Source: Ptiloglossa arizonensis
Taxonomy: Eukaryota; Arthropoda; Insecta; Hymenoptera; Colletidae
Assembly: GCF_051014685.1 (NCBI RefSeq)
Contig: NC_135051.1
Span: 8,637,557-8,701,556, forward strand
Direction: 5' to 3'
Length of the DNA stretch: 64,000 bases
Shown in pieces: positions 47,411-58,836 of this stretch. A model generated the notes under the pieces. That model made no database searches, was not told the origin of the DNA, and saw only the letters and a program-made list of their open reading frames with translations. The position numbers and the translations under genes were made by a program. Each line of letters opens with the position of its first letter. The first letter of the stretch is position 1.

Positions 47411-48031
47411 TCACGAGGATTCCGAAAAGAGCCGATGCGGGACAGCCCCGCTGACAGCGAGAGCCGAAGAATGGCTCGCGAGGAAAGGGATCATCGTTCG
47501 TGGGAGAAAGAAAGAAACCAGGGACGTACAACGCGGACCGAATATCACGGTGCAACCGACGAGAGCAGGGCGGTCTTCTCCCGACAAGATAAATTCCTTT
47601 CCAGGAAGCTCCATTCGCGAGGGAAACCTCCTCGAATGCACAATGGTGATGCGAGTTTGCGTGCAACCGCGTCCGATTCGAGCCGAGCAACAACCACGCG
47701 TAAAAACCACGCGAAATAAACCAAAGATCCGTTCGTATAAACGTTCGCCGAGATACTCCGAGGCGATAATCGTATCATCGTCTCCGAGACTGTTCTTCTC
47801 GCAATCGGAGATAACGGTTGCGTTCTCGCTGCTTTTATTCGTTCCCGATTTCTCCGATGCACCGCGACCGACCCGAATCTGAACCGTCGTTTCTTTCATT
47901 CTAATCGCAAGAAGAGCTCCTCGTCCTTCTCGTTGATCCCCGAGATTAAGCGTGTCCTGTTGTCGCGCACGTATTCCGGTAATCGACGAGATCGCGTCCC
48001 GACGCAACACGATTTGTTTATTCTCGCGCAT
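47411..48031 (-). CDS. open frame, best of three overlapping frames, unrecognised
   Basis: From ATG at 48031 a - strand frame of 207 codons runs to TGA at 47413-47411, and it stays open further upstream. Codons are strongly purine-first over the first 110 (for example MRENKQIVLRRDAISSITG and TNKSSENATVISDCEKNSL); the C-terminal part is more hydrophobic. Two + strand frames over the same DNA (47081-47719 and 47355-47882) are also long and protein-like, so at most one can be right. No splice, promoter or poly(A) support was found and no domain is recognised. Confidence 0.2.
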   Translation of the reverse strand: MRENKQIVLRRDAISSITGIRARQQDTLNLGDQREGRGALLAIRMKETTVQIRVGRGASEKSGTNKSSENATVISDCEKNSLGDDDTIIASEYLGERLYERIFGLFRVVFTRGCCSARIGRGCTQTRITIVHSRRFPSRMELPGKEFILSGEDRPALVGCTVIFGPRCTSLVSFFLPRTMIPFLASHSSALAVSGAVPHRLFSESS

Positions 48032-50408
48032 CGACTGCTCTCCCCTGTTATTATCGTTGTCACTTTCTCCGCGAGTGTCCACGACTTTGTCAACGAGAGA
48101 ACGACCACGTGGAAAAAAATAGTAATTTCCGACGCAGCGTTCGCGTCCACGGGGCCGAGAGAAGAACGGGCTGAAATGTCCGTCCTTTCGTTAAAAGGAT
48201 CGTTTTAGGAGCGCGTAAGCGGACCGACGCGCGACAGGCTGGCAAACGACGGGAGGGAAATTATTATATCGGCAAAGCCGGCCGTCGAGCGAGGACTCGA
48301 ATGCATATGCAGAAGAACCGGGTGTTTCCTTTTTTCGATGCCGACGCCCCTGTGCATATTCATGAGGAAGCCTCGAGGAAAATCCCGTGTAATTTCGAAC
48401 TCGCGTTCGGCCACCGCGGGACGAAATTCGGGGACAGCGATCGGACGATGCGAGCGTCCTTTGTCATTCTTTTCTAACTCGAGAAAAATTACTCGCTTCG
48501 CTCCTTGTACGCGAGACTCGAAGAACAGAGAGACGAATCGTTTTCCATCGCGAGCGAAAGCAAACGGTCGGATGATGGCGCGTAACGAGTCGATGTTCCC
48601 CGGCTAATTGCAACCACCGATTGCATACGAAGAAACCCCGAAACCGAGGAAGATAATCGTCGGTCGCGCGCGGCTGGACCGAGATAACCCGCGTAGGAGA
48701 AAATTCGTCCCCGGTGGAGTACGGCGAACCGCGCGCACACACGGAAATTATTCGATTTAACGCAGAAAACGGCCGCGCGCGATGCTAAATGTAAATATTA
48801 GCTACCGCGTACGATTTAATAAAGTATATCCACCGCGGACGCGGTTTTAGTCTCGAATACGAGACTTCCGGCTCGATCTAACGTTTGCGTAGTTTCTAGG
48901 GCAACGAGGCGACACCGGGCCGCGACGCTGTAATTCGTAACCACGGATACGTCCAACCGGCGTGTCCGCTAACCTCCGAGGAACAAATAGTTTACATAAT
49001 CCCGATTAACGTAATTCTCATTGACGAGGGATCTCGTTTTAAAGCGGGCCGAAACCTGCTCGCCCCGAGTAATCCTCTCGGGATAAAGGACCGGATAAAC
49101 GAGACAAAGTTTTATCCCGAACCCCTTCCGGCAGTTTCCCCCATCGGAATCGCCGACTCGGCCGTTTTATTACGCTCGGCTAATTCCTCTCGAATTTCGA
49201 TCCGAAATTTACAGATGTTTCTCGTTACGCGCGCCTAATCGGGAATCCGTGTACGCCAAAGGGTCGACGATGCACCAACGATCTAGATGTAAAGAGTCGC
49301 GCGGTAAGGTTGTCTGCTTTGTCGTACCTCGGTAAAAAGTTCACTGGGTCAAAGTCGGAAATCTCGCGAGTGATTTCAACGAACGAACGCGCGACCAGAC
49401 TGGATCCTCGGTGGTCTCTTATCGCCTAAGGGGGAACGGTTTCGGATCTCGAGAATCCCGGTTTCGCGGTAAAATCGGGAGTACGTATCGCGGTCTCGTA
49501 AACCCTGACCACGCCCAACGTGAATTTCGACTCCGGTTCGTTTTCCAGGGCGATCGGGTTAGGTATCGTCGAGCGAAAATACGATCTTTGTACGGTGACG
49601 TGTACACGCGAGCACACATTCACGGTATCCATGGTTTTCGCGTGGAGCTGCTGGCTCGTCCGAGGGAACGAAGCCCCGCGCCAAGCCCTGCCAGCTCGTG
49701 TCACCATCGACATCCGCAGTGCCGTAACTGGCATCCGGCCAAAATCCTGCACATGCAGCCCCTCCGCAGCCTGGCCCGCTGCTTAGTAAATCGGGGTTAC
49801 TCGGGCTTCTCCCCGCGCGTCTTTATCGCGGGGATTTTCGACGGTCCGTCCATTCGGGAGCTCGACGATTATTAGACGAGGATACCGTTAAAGCGCTCCC
49901 GAAATCTCGGAATTTCGGCCCGGAGATCGTAAAGATGCGAAAGAAAGGAAGGGAAACGGCGCTTTTCGTTTCCGTGCCAACGACCACGACGACGATCGAC
50001 CCTTTATCAAAATATGACCCCGTTCCGACGATAAATTAATACCGTAGGAGGGACCCCGAGTCTTGCAAAGTGGCCGAAATTCTCTCCAACTTATCGTACT
50101 TTAGCCAACAGGAGGTAAATATAGTGCGCTGGATACCCGTAAGATCGACAAATTCCTCGTCCATCCCCCGTTGGAACCTGCAAACCGTGAAATACGACAC
50201 GAACGGGCAACCATACGGGAACCACGAGCATCGTTTGTGTTTGTTTTCTTATGAAAATATTTCCATTGCTTCGACGAGATCTGCCCGAGCGAAATAAGAC
50301 GTCGATAACCTTCGCTCTCGCTGTTTACGAAACGGTCGTTTCGAAACGGCCAGCTTTTATTTTTATTCTATCCTTTGAACCACTGTCCAAGGGTGTTTAA
50401 AATTAACA
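48032..50408. other. mixed region with POU-type sites; no firm gene
   Basis: CpG-poorer stretches occur at about 48230-48370, 48760-49250 and 49600-49795. The last has coding-like phase on either strand (- strand reading DASYGTADVDGDTSWQGLA; + strand reading VTIDIRSAVTGIRPKS) but no convincing splice pair. TTTTTATTTTTATTC near 50356-50372 is AT-rich. Confidence 0.35.
48301..48366. promoter_or_regulatory. MORE-like POU site and second octamer-like word
   Basis: ATGCATATGCAG at 48301-48312 matches 11 of 12 positions of the palindromic POU-dimer site ATGCATATGCAT. TGCATATTCATGAG at 48353-48366 is a second octamer-like word about 40 bases on. Binding is inferred. Confidence 0.3.
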
Positions 50409-51914
50409 GTGGCTGCTAAAGAAGTCGAAGCAAGTTACTCCGCGTACGCGGTGATTGAAACCCTAATCGTAATTAACGATAAACTAGGTGGAGATTTTCT
50501 TTTCGAAGACGGTCGAAACGAACCTCGAACCAACAAATGCGAACAAGTCTTGCTATCGTCGTGTGGTTTGACCCGATTTCTTTACCACGAAGCTCGCCCG
50601 GTATCGCGGCCGGAAGGGGTTAAACCGAGCTTCCGGTTCGCTGTCCTTAGTTCCACTGTCGTCGATTCCGGTCCGCTCCGTTCCGCCAGGTGTCTTTGTT
50701 CGAAAGTCGTTCGCTCCGCACTGGCCGGTGTCCTTCCTTCGACTGCCGCTATCGGCGAACCGCGACCACGACATCGCACGACTTTGGCCGAGCAAAGGCA
50801 CGATCGTTGGGTACGTCGAATCGCGCGCGTTTTGAAAATCGTCGCGAAAGGGATCTCGCGTTCTCTCGAAAGACTCGCGATAGAATTAAAGATCCATCGG
50901 AGCTTCTCCTCGGCGTGGAATCGCCCCGAAGATTTACGATGCGGTTCGATGAAAACTATTTATCTTGTAATGCCCGGCCGCGATAACGTCTCGAAGAAAG
51001 ACATTTACGTCCATCTGTCGACCGCTTCCCGTCAATTTTATCTTTATCTCGGATGCTTTTTGCGCGTCATCCCTCGGTGTCGATGGAAGAGAAAAATTAC
51101 GTTGTTTACCGACGAAAAACGGACACGCGCCTACGGTCGAACGATTCATCACCGTTGCGTCTGTGCACGCCCTGTTTTTTTTGTTTTTTTTTTTTCTCCC
51201 CCACCGAGGAAAATTGAAACGCACGCGAACACGGCCCCGGGCTCCACGGGATGGAAGCTACTAAATTTCTGGTCGTCTCTCGTTACCAAGGTTGTTCCAG
51301 GACCGCGTCTCTCTCTCTCCTCTCTTTCTCTTTTTCACAGTGGACTCTCCAAGTGTCCTCGCGGCGATAATTGCCAAACCCTGGGCAATCGTTTCTCGAC
51401 TTTGACATCGGGAGGTATTTTTTCGAATCGAAAATTGCTCGATTCCCTCGCGAGACGCTACGAACAGAGAGGAAACCGTCCGCCTCGATGGGTCGGAACC
51501 AATTTTCCGTTCGCCCGTTCGTTAGAAAGGAGTGGCTCGAGTGCTATCGAGACGGCACTCGTTATTTACATAAATTCCATAGCGGCGATCGATCACAGAA
51601 CCGGGCGAACACTCGCCGGCCGCAAACGCGGAAAAGGAAAACACGTTCCCCGATGTTTCTCTCGGGGTCTCTCCATCTCTGTAATTACTTTGGTAATTTG
51701 TGGCACGTGCGTCGGCGCGAGGTGTAGCGGGAACCGCTCGAGCAACTGCGACGCGATTAAACGAAAGAAAGCGAGAGGAAACCTTGCTAAATTGAATATT
51801 TTTTGCCGCTTCGAAACACGGCAATTACCGGGAAATTTTTCCGTGGGAAAATTAGGGTTTCCTCGGACACGGATCGCCGTTGAAGGAACTCCCCGTGTTA
51901 CAGGGCATAAATAA
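50409..51914 (+). CDS. longest open frame of the window, probably not one protein
   Basis: 501 codons from GTG after an acceptor-like AATTAACAG to TAA. The first 45 codons have an excellent purine-first pattern and normal composition (AAKEVEASYSAYAVIETLI, then INDKLGGDFLFEDG), and could be a short exon starting at about 50409. Beyond that the frame is Arg/Ser-rich, runs through T-rich DNA (51177-51200) and crosses a strong splice acceptor at 51340, so it is unlikely to be one continuous coding region. Confidence 0.15.
   Translation: MAAKEVEASYSAYAVIETLIVINDKLGGDFLFEDGRNEPRTNKCEQVLLSSCGLTRFLYHEARPVSRPEGVKPSFRFAVLSSTVVDSGPLRSARCLCSKVVRSALAGVLPSTAAIGEPRPRHRTTLAEQRHDRWVRRIARVLKIVAKGISRSLERLAIELKIHRSFSSAWNRPEDLRCGSMKTIYLVMPGRDNVSKKDIYVHLSTASRQFYLYLGCFLRVIPRCRWKRKITLFTDEKRTRAYGRTIHHRCVCARPVFFVFFFSPPPRKIETHANTAPGSTGWKLLNFWSSLVTKVVPGPRLSLSSLSLFHSGLSKCPRGDNCQTLGNRFSTLTSGGIFSNRKLLDSLARRYEQRGNRPPRWVGTNFPFARSLERSGSSAIETALVIYINSIAAIDHRTGRTLAGRKRGKGKHVPRCFSRGLSISVITLVICGTCVGARCSGNRSSNCDAIKRKKARGNLAKLNIFCRFETRQLPGNFSVGKLGFPRTRIAVEGTPRVTGHK
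51303..51340 (+). promoter_or_regulatory. strong splice acceptor
   Basis: A nearly pure pyrimidine tract of about 30 bases ends in TTTTTCACAG, with AG at 51339-51340. A donor-like GGGAG|GTATTT about 70 bases on could close a short exon. It is one of the best acceptors on the + strand, yet no coding frame after it stands out. Confidence 0.35.
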
Positions 51915-52963
51915 ATAATTCTAATAAAATGTCGGGTTTCGACGCGGTCGTTCCCCTCGGTGGAGAAAAATGTTCACCGTGTCGGAGAACGGGCTCGAAA
52001 GACGCTTCGGGAACACCGGTGAGATATTTCCTCGCGTTGTCGGTGAAATTCGAATACCGCGAACCAACCAACGAACCCACGCGTTTCCCCCTTCTCGTAT
52101 TTCCTGCTGTTCCGTTCTCGTTGCCGTAAGAGACACGGAGAGACGAGAGGGGCTACGTTATCGCGCGTCCCTAACGACTTTTTCTCGCGAATTTCCTCGC
52201 CCGCTCCGCTCGCTACGGTCCCCTATCTTTCGGGAGCATCGCGCGTTGTCTTTCCGCGTCAATTCCGTCACGAACACGGACAATCTGTCTTTACGAGTCT
52301 AGTCGGGTTCGCGGACATTTTTCCCTACAGTTTACACGGTTCGCGCAATTCTCGCCAAGCGAGAGAAACGTTTCGTGTGGGCTCCAACACCGATCGGATC
52401 GTTGCACCCTTTAACGTATTCCGTCTAAGCTTGTACAGCTCTCGGAACGGTCCCTTCTGATCCCGGTTATCGCGTTAAACCGGCGAATCCTTCCGCGAGG
52501 AAGTCATATGGAAATTGGCGATAACGCGAGGGAAATTAATCTCGTTAGACTCGCGTAACGGTCATCCTCGAGACTCCTTGGAAAACTATGGCTAGATCGA
52601 TCGTTAGATTCGAACTTTCGAAGCCTCGAGAGGTTTCTGTTTCTTTCCCGACGGTTATCGCAATTTTCAAAAACCGTCCGTGCAAAGCGGACGCTGCGGT
52701 CGCTCCGTTCCGCGAACGCAATTACAAATTTCCACCGCGAGGTAATTACTCCCGGACCGGACGCGTTGGTAATTTCTCTGGTACGCGACGATACGTTTTC
52801 GTCGCGGTATCGATCGTCGGTGGCGTTCCTCCGCTCGCGTGTTAAATCCGCGGGATGAAAGAAAGCGGTACCGAGATTCCGAGAAGCACGGCGAAGATCA
52901 AGTGGACGTGACCGAGCATCTAATACCGTCTCGACGCTCCATTCGTCGCGAGTGTCCATCTAA
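51915..52963. other. CpG-rich region, no supportable gene
   Basis: Background-type frames only. Confidence 0.45.
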
Positions 52964-53245
52964 ATGCACCCCGATGCGACTTACCCGACAACGAAGGGAG
53001 TGGAAAGCTCGGGAAGAGTCCTGGCGATTGCAGGGACATCGGCTCGAGTAACGTCGTCGAAACGAAAGAGGAAAAATTGTACGAATCAATGTACGCTCGA
53101 ATTTCTCGTAAATGGACGGGCGTTTATCGGTGATCGTTCGCGGTGGTTCGCGGCGCGAATTATGGATATAAATTGGGCGAAATCGGGAGGGTATCCGTGT
53201 ACGTCGAGCGAGTGCTCGACGACGATAAAAAAACGGCCCCGATAA
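52964..53245 (+). CDS. open frame, doubtful
   Basis: ATG at 52964 opens 93 codons to TAA. Purine-first codons are common and the composition is ordinary at the start (GVESSGRVLAIAGTSARVTS), with a basic SSKRKRKN and four Cys in the second half. There is no supporting signal and no family is recognised. Confidence 0.15.
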   Translation: MHPDATYPTTKGVESSGRVLAIAGTSARVTSSKRKRKNCTNQCTLEFLVNGRAFIGDRSRWFAARIMDINWAKSGGYPCTSSECSTTIKKRPR

Positions 53246-55278
53246 AGTTTATCCGGCGCGCGTGGCCGTTAAAGCTCGCGAGTAAAAATAGTCGGGGCGG
53301 TAAAAGTTGTACGGGTCCGCGAAAGACGGAAGCCGGTAATCGGAGAACGGAGGAAGGCCGAACGCGATAATTCTACTCGGTCGGGATCGAGAGGAATCCG
53401 TGCGCGCGACACGGCTCGTTGGAATTTTTCGCGAGCAGGGCCGTAAACCGAGGGGTAAAAGGTAACGTTTCCTGAGGGCACTCGTAACGTACGGCGTGTC
53501 GCGTTTAAGAGCCGCCTGGCTTCCCGTCGTAGGTGGACGGCTTTCGTCGACCGATCGCGTAAAAACGCACCGCCGGCACGTGGATATGCTTTATGGTCGC
53601 GGGATATATTCCGCTTTCGTCTTCGGCCACTTTATCCGCGAGTCTGGCGGAAGGTCGGCTAAGTAGGTTTGATTGTAAGCTGCCCGGGCCGGTTTAAGGC
53701 TGATTTAGAGTAAAATGTCGGTGGCGCGGTTCGCGCGCACGTGAGCGGACTTTCACGATTCTATTCCGTACGGTGGTAAGCTGCCGTTAGTACCGCCGGT
53801 AGAGAACTTCTTCCCGTGGTGGTGTTGGTGTTTTTCGGTATATCCGTGTACGGTCGAGGAAAGGCGGTTTCCATTCGCGAAATATCCGCGCGAGCTTTAT
53901 CTCTTCCAGTCTCTATGCTTCTTCGTTTTCGTATAGGTGTACTCGCTCCCACCGAATTTCCCCCTCGTTCCTCGAGCGTGCAATTTCTGCGCCCGAGGTT
54001 CTCTTTATTTACCTTTCCGGGTTGATTCCTTCTCCCTCGCGAACCGCGCCTCTTAAACTCTCCCTTTGTCCCTCGTCCGGCGGCAGGGTCGCCCTCCTCC
54101 TCCTGGTTCGATTCCTCGATAAAAGAGCTTCCCATCGGGTAGGTGTACGGTATTCTCGGCGGTCCTGTTCGGTTCTCGGTTTTTCCGCGGCCTCGATTCC
54201 CTCGGCGCTAAATCGATCCCGAACGAGCGCGAGAGGGCGAAGGAGACCGTTGCGCGAAAGGCAGCGGCAATTAGGAGGACGATCGAGACCTCCTTGAGGG
54301 GATCCTCCCGACGGCACAATGTACTCCGCTCGATCGGTCGCTCGACGCGAAATTGAACGACCGGCGCTATTTAGACGAGAACGGAACAAATTGCTTCCAG
54401 CCGGGCCCTTCTTCGCGGACACTTTCGAGCAACGTTATCGTCGATCGGTGATCGGTATCGCGCCTAACCTGCGACCGAGTCCCTCTCGGTTTTATCCAAC
54501 GGTGGACGCGTTCGCGAGCTCGAATTTCGAAGCGCGCGTTCGTACGGGACGCGAGAACGTCGAGACGGACTCGTCGATTCGTTTTATCGGAGAAACGACG
54601 ATCGAACGAAACGCTCGGACTCAATTTGTCGCCAATGCGAACTAACGGGATTCCCCGAGCGGAGTAAGCTGCGCGTGTTTATGGAAGTATTCGCGGACCG
54701 GCGACCGAATTGCCCGGTATAAGTTCTCGTAGCCGAGGACGGCGCGCAATAGAAAGCGCGGGACGCCTTATCCGGCCCCATACGTTCCGGTTAAACTCTC
54801 TCCGTTTCTTCCCTTTCTTCCCTTTCTTCTTGTTCGCGACGTCGCGTAGATCGTCCTTCGGAGTTAATTCGCCGATATTAATACGCCCTCGGGCGCGTAA
54901 CTCTGGGAATCGAAGCTAGGAGGAACACCGAATCTTGTAACGCGAGTAGGGTTACGACGCCTCGTTCGAAACTCCAGGAATCGTTTCGTCCTGGAAACGG
55001 AGTCGCGTTTCGAAACGAGCCAACACCGAGAAACTATTTTATCGGCGTGGTACGATACGGTGTCCCACGTGTCGGCAAGTACCGCCGGATGTGTGTGCGT
55101 GCCGGCGAAATATCGAGAATTCGGAAAACCGTGGCTGAACGCCGGTACGCGTACGAAATCGAAATCGCGAAATAAAACCGAGAGGGACGGACCACCAGCG
55201 GAAAAAGAGACTCCCGATCGTCTCAATTCGGCCGTGTACGTCCACTATAAAGTTGTTCTTAAAGTATTCCCATATCAG
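53246..55278. other. CpG-rich region, no supportable gene
   Basis: A pyrimidine-rich run (about 54795-54830, CTTCCCTTT units) ends in CGTAG and could be an acceptor. The word GGTTCGATTCC at 54105-54115 is a box-B match without other tRNA parts. Confidence 0.4.
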
Positions 55279-55627
55279 CGGCCGTTGGTATGCCAATATA
55301 GCGGTCCCGGGGCTTTGTCGGCCCCTTCTCGTTCCCGGACGCAGCCCCTTCGCCGACGTATTCCCTCATCGACCCGGCCTACTAGACCATCGTCTCCCAG
55401 GAAGCCCCCGCATACCCGGTTTCGCACGCGGTGGTATGTCTGCATACCATCGAGATAATGATTGGCAGCAGGACTGCCTGGAGTCCGACCAGGACGACGA
55501 CAATCCTCGACAATTCGTGCCGGCCTGGCCGACCCTCTCGACGATATTAAACCGAATTACTGGGGAGTCTTCGTCTACCCGTGATTCCCCGATGTACCCG
55601 CTCGACAAAAACGCGACCGAGCCGTAA
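55279..55627 (+). CDS. candidate terminal coding exon, unrecognised
   Basis: After an acceptor-like TATTCCCATATCAG (AG at 55277-55278) a frame of about 115 codons runs to TAA at 55625-55627. The N-terminal half is Pro-rich (VPGRSPFADVFPHRPGLLD). The C-terminal half is acidic with purine-first codons (DNDWQQDCLESDQDDDNP, then FVPAWPTLSTILNRITGESS) and differs clearly from the Arg/Ser-rich background. The interval is also poorer in CpG. No poly(A) signal is obvious nearby. I recognise no family. The opposite strand has an 81-codon frame over the same DNA with weaker codon pattern. Confidence 0.3.
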
Positions 55628-58017
55628 CCACCGCTCGCGATTAAACGAGTTCGAGTTTCGCGAATCGTCGACCGTACGTTTTCTCGAGGAATTCAACGTT
55701 TACGCTCGTCACTTTTTTCGCGCTCGAGGTATCGCATCGGCGCGCACCTGTTCGATTTCGCGTCGAGGGGCAACCGACAGAGTACCTGGAACCGTTTACG
55801 GAGAACACGAGGCAACCTTTAACGCCCTGGACGCGCAAAGATCTCGCGATCGAAGAGTACAAGGGGTGGTAGGTACCACGAACGTGGAGGAAAACTTCGA
55901 GCTAGGGAATAAAACGAACGAGAGGGTGTTTACTCGGCCGCGAGTCGTAACGGCTCGGCCAACGTCTAATTGGAGATAATTGGTTCGGCAACGAGGAACC
56001 GTGGAAACTCGATCGAAATCTCGAAATAAGCGTCCTCGGCTGGTTTTGTCGTTGTCACGGTAAATATTTACTCGCGCCAACTTGGACGGAATTCGTCTCT
56101 AATTCGCGCGTTGCTATCTTGCGTTGATTGCGTCCGAGTGTTTACAGAGCCGGACGAGTCCATCGAGGTACGCGCGCGTGTCCGTCCCGTTTAGTATTCC
56201 GAGACACGGATTACCGGTGTTCCATCAACGCGTCTGTCGTTATTAACGTCCGCAATTACCGAAACGGCTTAATATCCCCGACGACGCGAAATTATCTCGT
56301 TAACGCGACCTCGATGCGATCGCGGTTGCATCCGGTTACTCGAGGAGGTTCGCGAGCTCCCTGGGAAATGCAACGGGTCCCTCGAAACGTCTACGAAAAC
56401 GCGGGAAAAGAGACTTCGACTCGATACGAACGAGAGATACATCCGGTAACGCGTCTTCGAAACGTTCTGCCCCGAACGGACGAATTGCTCGCGTCTTCGA
56501 CGACGCGGCCCAATTAACCGAACGAAAAGGAACGAGCCCCGCGAGCTCTCCTCGCTTTGAATCGACGAGACGGAAACCAGTCGTCGTCGGTCGTTAATTC
56601 GCTCGCACGACTCTCGTAGCGAGTTTCCACGAATAAGAGGAGCAACGAGCTTTCCGCTCGACGAATTCTATCGCAGTTGCGCGCCGCCTTTGGAGACATC
56701 GATCCCGAGGTCGGCTTAGAAATACTCGCGGAAGCTAAAGACGGTATCGATACGCGCGGAGTGTCTGCTTTCTCGAGAAAGCTGGACAACATTTGCCACG
56801 AGTTCGAAGGAAATCGACCGACGAGCGACGTCGATCTCGTAGACGTCCGTTTGGAATTGTTCCTCGACGTTTGTCGCTCCGATCGAAAAGAGGAGGGCAC
56901 GTGTAACTCCAGCGAGGAATACGAGCCAAGAGTAAACACCCTCGCGGGAAACTTAAACTTCCGAGATCCTCCCGGTCCTCGATGATTCGAATTCGAGGCG
57001 CACTCGTTCCGAGTCGAGAGGTAGATTTTCTCGGTTCGTTCGCGACGAAAGGGCCGAAACCTGGGCGAGGAAAAACCATCGATACGTCGATCGAGGAAGT
57101 TCGGTCGGTTGTTACGCGAGTAAGTCACCGCGTAACGAAACGGTTTCGCATCTCGGAGCACGGTGAACGCGAAATCAGCGCGAAAGTTGACCGAGGACGA
57201 GTCCAGCGTGCAAAGGTAGCTGGTTTAGGCGTATCGGTATCCCGTGGATGCGAGGGCACGGTGTTGCGTTACTTGTTTACTCCCGAGTACCGAAACGGGC
57301 GTTGCATTATTCAACGAGCGGTTGTATTTATCGAGCCGATAGTCGGCTCGAGACCCCGTGCACACACGGCGAACACGCACGAGAACACGTCGCAGCGCGT
57401 TCGCGTAAACAGGTGAGAGATCGCCTCGGGTTCTCTCGATGACCAAGCTACCCCTCCGCGAGAAGTGGATTGCCGATGTTTATGGATTCGGTTGCTCTCC
57501 AGTTTCTACGGGCCGATCCGGTCGTCCGACTTACGCGCGCCATAAGTCAGCGACGCTCGACTGGTTTATCGCGCAGCGAAGACCCTACGAGAGTTTCTTT
57601 TCGTTAAGTGCTACCGAGTCGGTTCGTCCGTTCGAGTGGTTGTTCCGCGAGCTCTCGTTACTTCGACACGGCACTTCGGATACTCGAAGGCTACGTCGAC
57701 GAGGTTCCTTCGAACCCTCCGCTCCCCGATCGAGCGCAGATCCTGTCCGTGTCGACGTATCGACGAGTATCGAGACGGGAGACGTTCTTTGCCGAAACGA
57801 TTTTGCGTAAAAGGGCCCTCCCGTTTGGGACACCTCGTGAAACTTCCCTTCCCGCGGAACGCGACCAGAGGAGAAAAGTCTCGACGAGGAACGATCGAGA
57901 GGAGAATTCCGAGAGTTGGTTCCGATTGGCCTTCGTCGTGGCAAAGTTCCGCGTAGCTCGAAAATAATACCGTCGCCGTATTTCAAGCGATAAAAGGAAG
58001 GGCGTAGGCGTTCCTGA
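55628..58017. other. CpG-rich region with isolated donors
   Basis: Good donor words occur at 57120 (CGA|GTAAGT) and 57413 (CAG|GTGAGA). The second immediately follows a + strand frame (56982-57416) of fair composition, but no matching acceptor was found. Otherwise background sequence. Confidence 0.35.
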
Positions 58018-58257
58018 TGGCTGCGCGAAAAGCCCGATAAATCTTCGGGTCCTCGATGCCTGGAAGATGAAGGGTGCGCGTTCCTCTCCGTGTCTGTCAA
58101 GCCCGTACCCGATGCAGAATGGGCCGGAGCGGGTAGAGGAGGAGGAGGAGGAGCAGCAGCAGCAGCAGCAGGGGGAGACGGAGGAGGAGGAGGGCCTGGA
58201 ATAGTTCCGGAGAATGGATATACGCGCGGTAGAAGCTGCGATAGAGGCGGACAATGA
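58018..58257. CDS. coding-like segment with GGA/GCA triplet runs
   Basis: On the + strand a frame between TGA at 58015 and TGA at 58255-58257 has a good composition (WLREKPDKSSGPRCLEDEG, then VSVKPVPDAEWAGAG) leading into Gly5-Ala6 and a second Gly run, then GIVPENGYTRGRSCDRGG. It has no ATG and would have to be an internal or last exon. On the - strand a 246-codon frame (58325-57585) reads the same repeats as Pro-Ala6-Pro. Homopolymeric Gly/Ala or Pro/Ala runs are common in insect regulatory proteins, but simple repeats also arise in non-coding DNA. The strand is undecided. Confidence 0.22.
58138..58194. repeat. (GGA)5(GCA)6 and (GGA)n compound triplet repeat
   Basis: Five GGA, six GCA, then GGG GGA GAC and four GGA units, all in one triplet phase. 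Confidence 0.95.
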
Positions 58258-58786
58258 ACAAGAAGCCAGACAATGAGCGAGCGGAATCGAGACGAAGAGA
58301 GACTCGAACCCGCAAAGGGTGGCAAAGGGCAAGTTCGATGTGGGTTCGCGCGACGATAAAGCCGAAACTGACCGGGTCTCTTCGACGTCGGGTTGCCGTC
58401 TTACGGTTCGACCTGGTGCCGTTAATGGGTCGGAGGTCGCGGGTTCTATTAACTAGGAACCGCGAGTAGACCAGCTTCTAAGTAGAGCCAATAAATTATA
58501 TCGCTCATTAAGCGAGGCTCGCTCGCGCTCGGGAATATTCCTTAATGGGTTCCCGTTGCGTCGCGCGGAATGCGTGCGTTCCGAGCCGCTTTCCCGTTTC
58601 CTAATTGCAATTTCCCTCGGGAGCAAGAATCGCGTACTCCGTTTCGCCCGGGCTTTTCCTCGCCTCCGAGCGACGCGACGTCGTGACCGCTTTTCTTCTA
58701 TTCGTTCCGCTCCCGGCTTTTCCAAACATCGGACACCGTGCCAGAATTGGACCGGAAGAGCCGATCGATAAGAACCGTGCGTGTTT
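58258..58786. other. CpG-rich spacer between triplet-repeat segments
   Basis: No supportable gene. A less CpG-rich patch at about 58465-58555 has ATTAAGCGAGG-type words. The rest is background. Confidence 0.4.
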
Positions 58787-58836
58787 TTTTTTTATTTTTT
58801 TCTTTGGTTTTTTTGGGTCTTTTTCCCTTTCCGTAG
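58787..58836 (+). promoter_or_regulatory. T-rich tract ending in a splice acceptor
   Basis: T-dominated sequence (58787-58829) leads through CCCTTTCCGTAG, with AG at 58835-58836. It is a strong + strand acceptor and precedes an open + strand frame. Confidence 0.35.

Noticed and set aside
54105..54115. Perfect tRNA box-B word GGTTCGATTCC
   Set aside because: The flanking T-stem does not pair and no box A or anticodon arm precedes it.
37261..57422. Identical 13-mer CAGGTGAGAGATC at 37261 and 57410
   Set aside because: Shared 13-mers are expected by chance many times in 64 kb.
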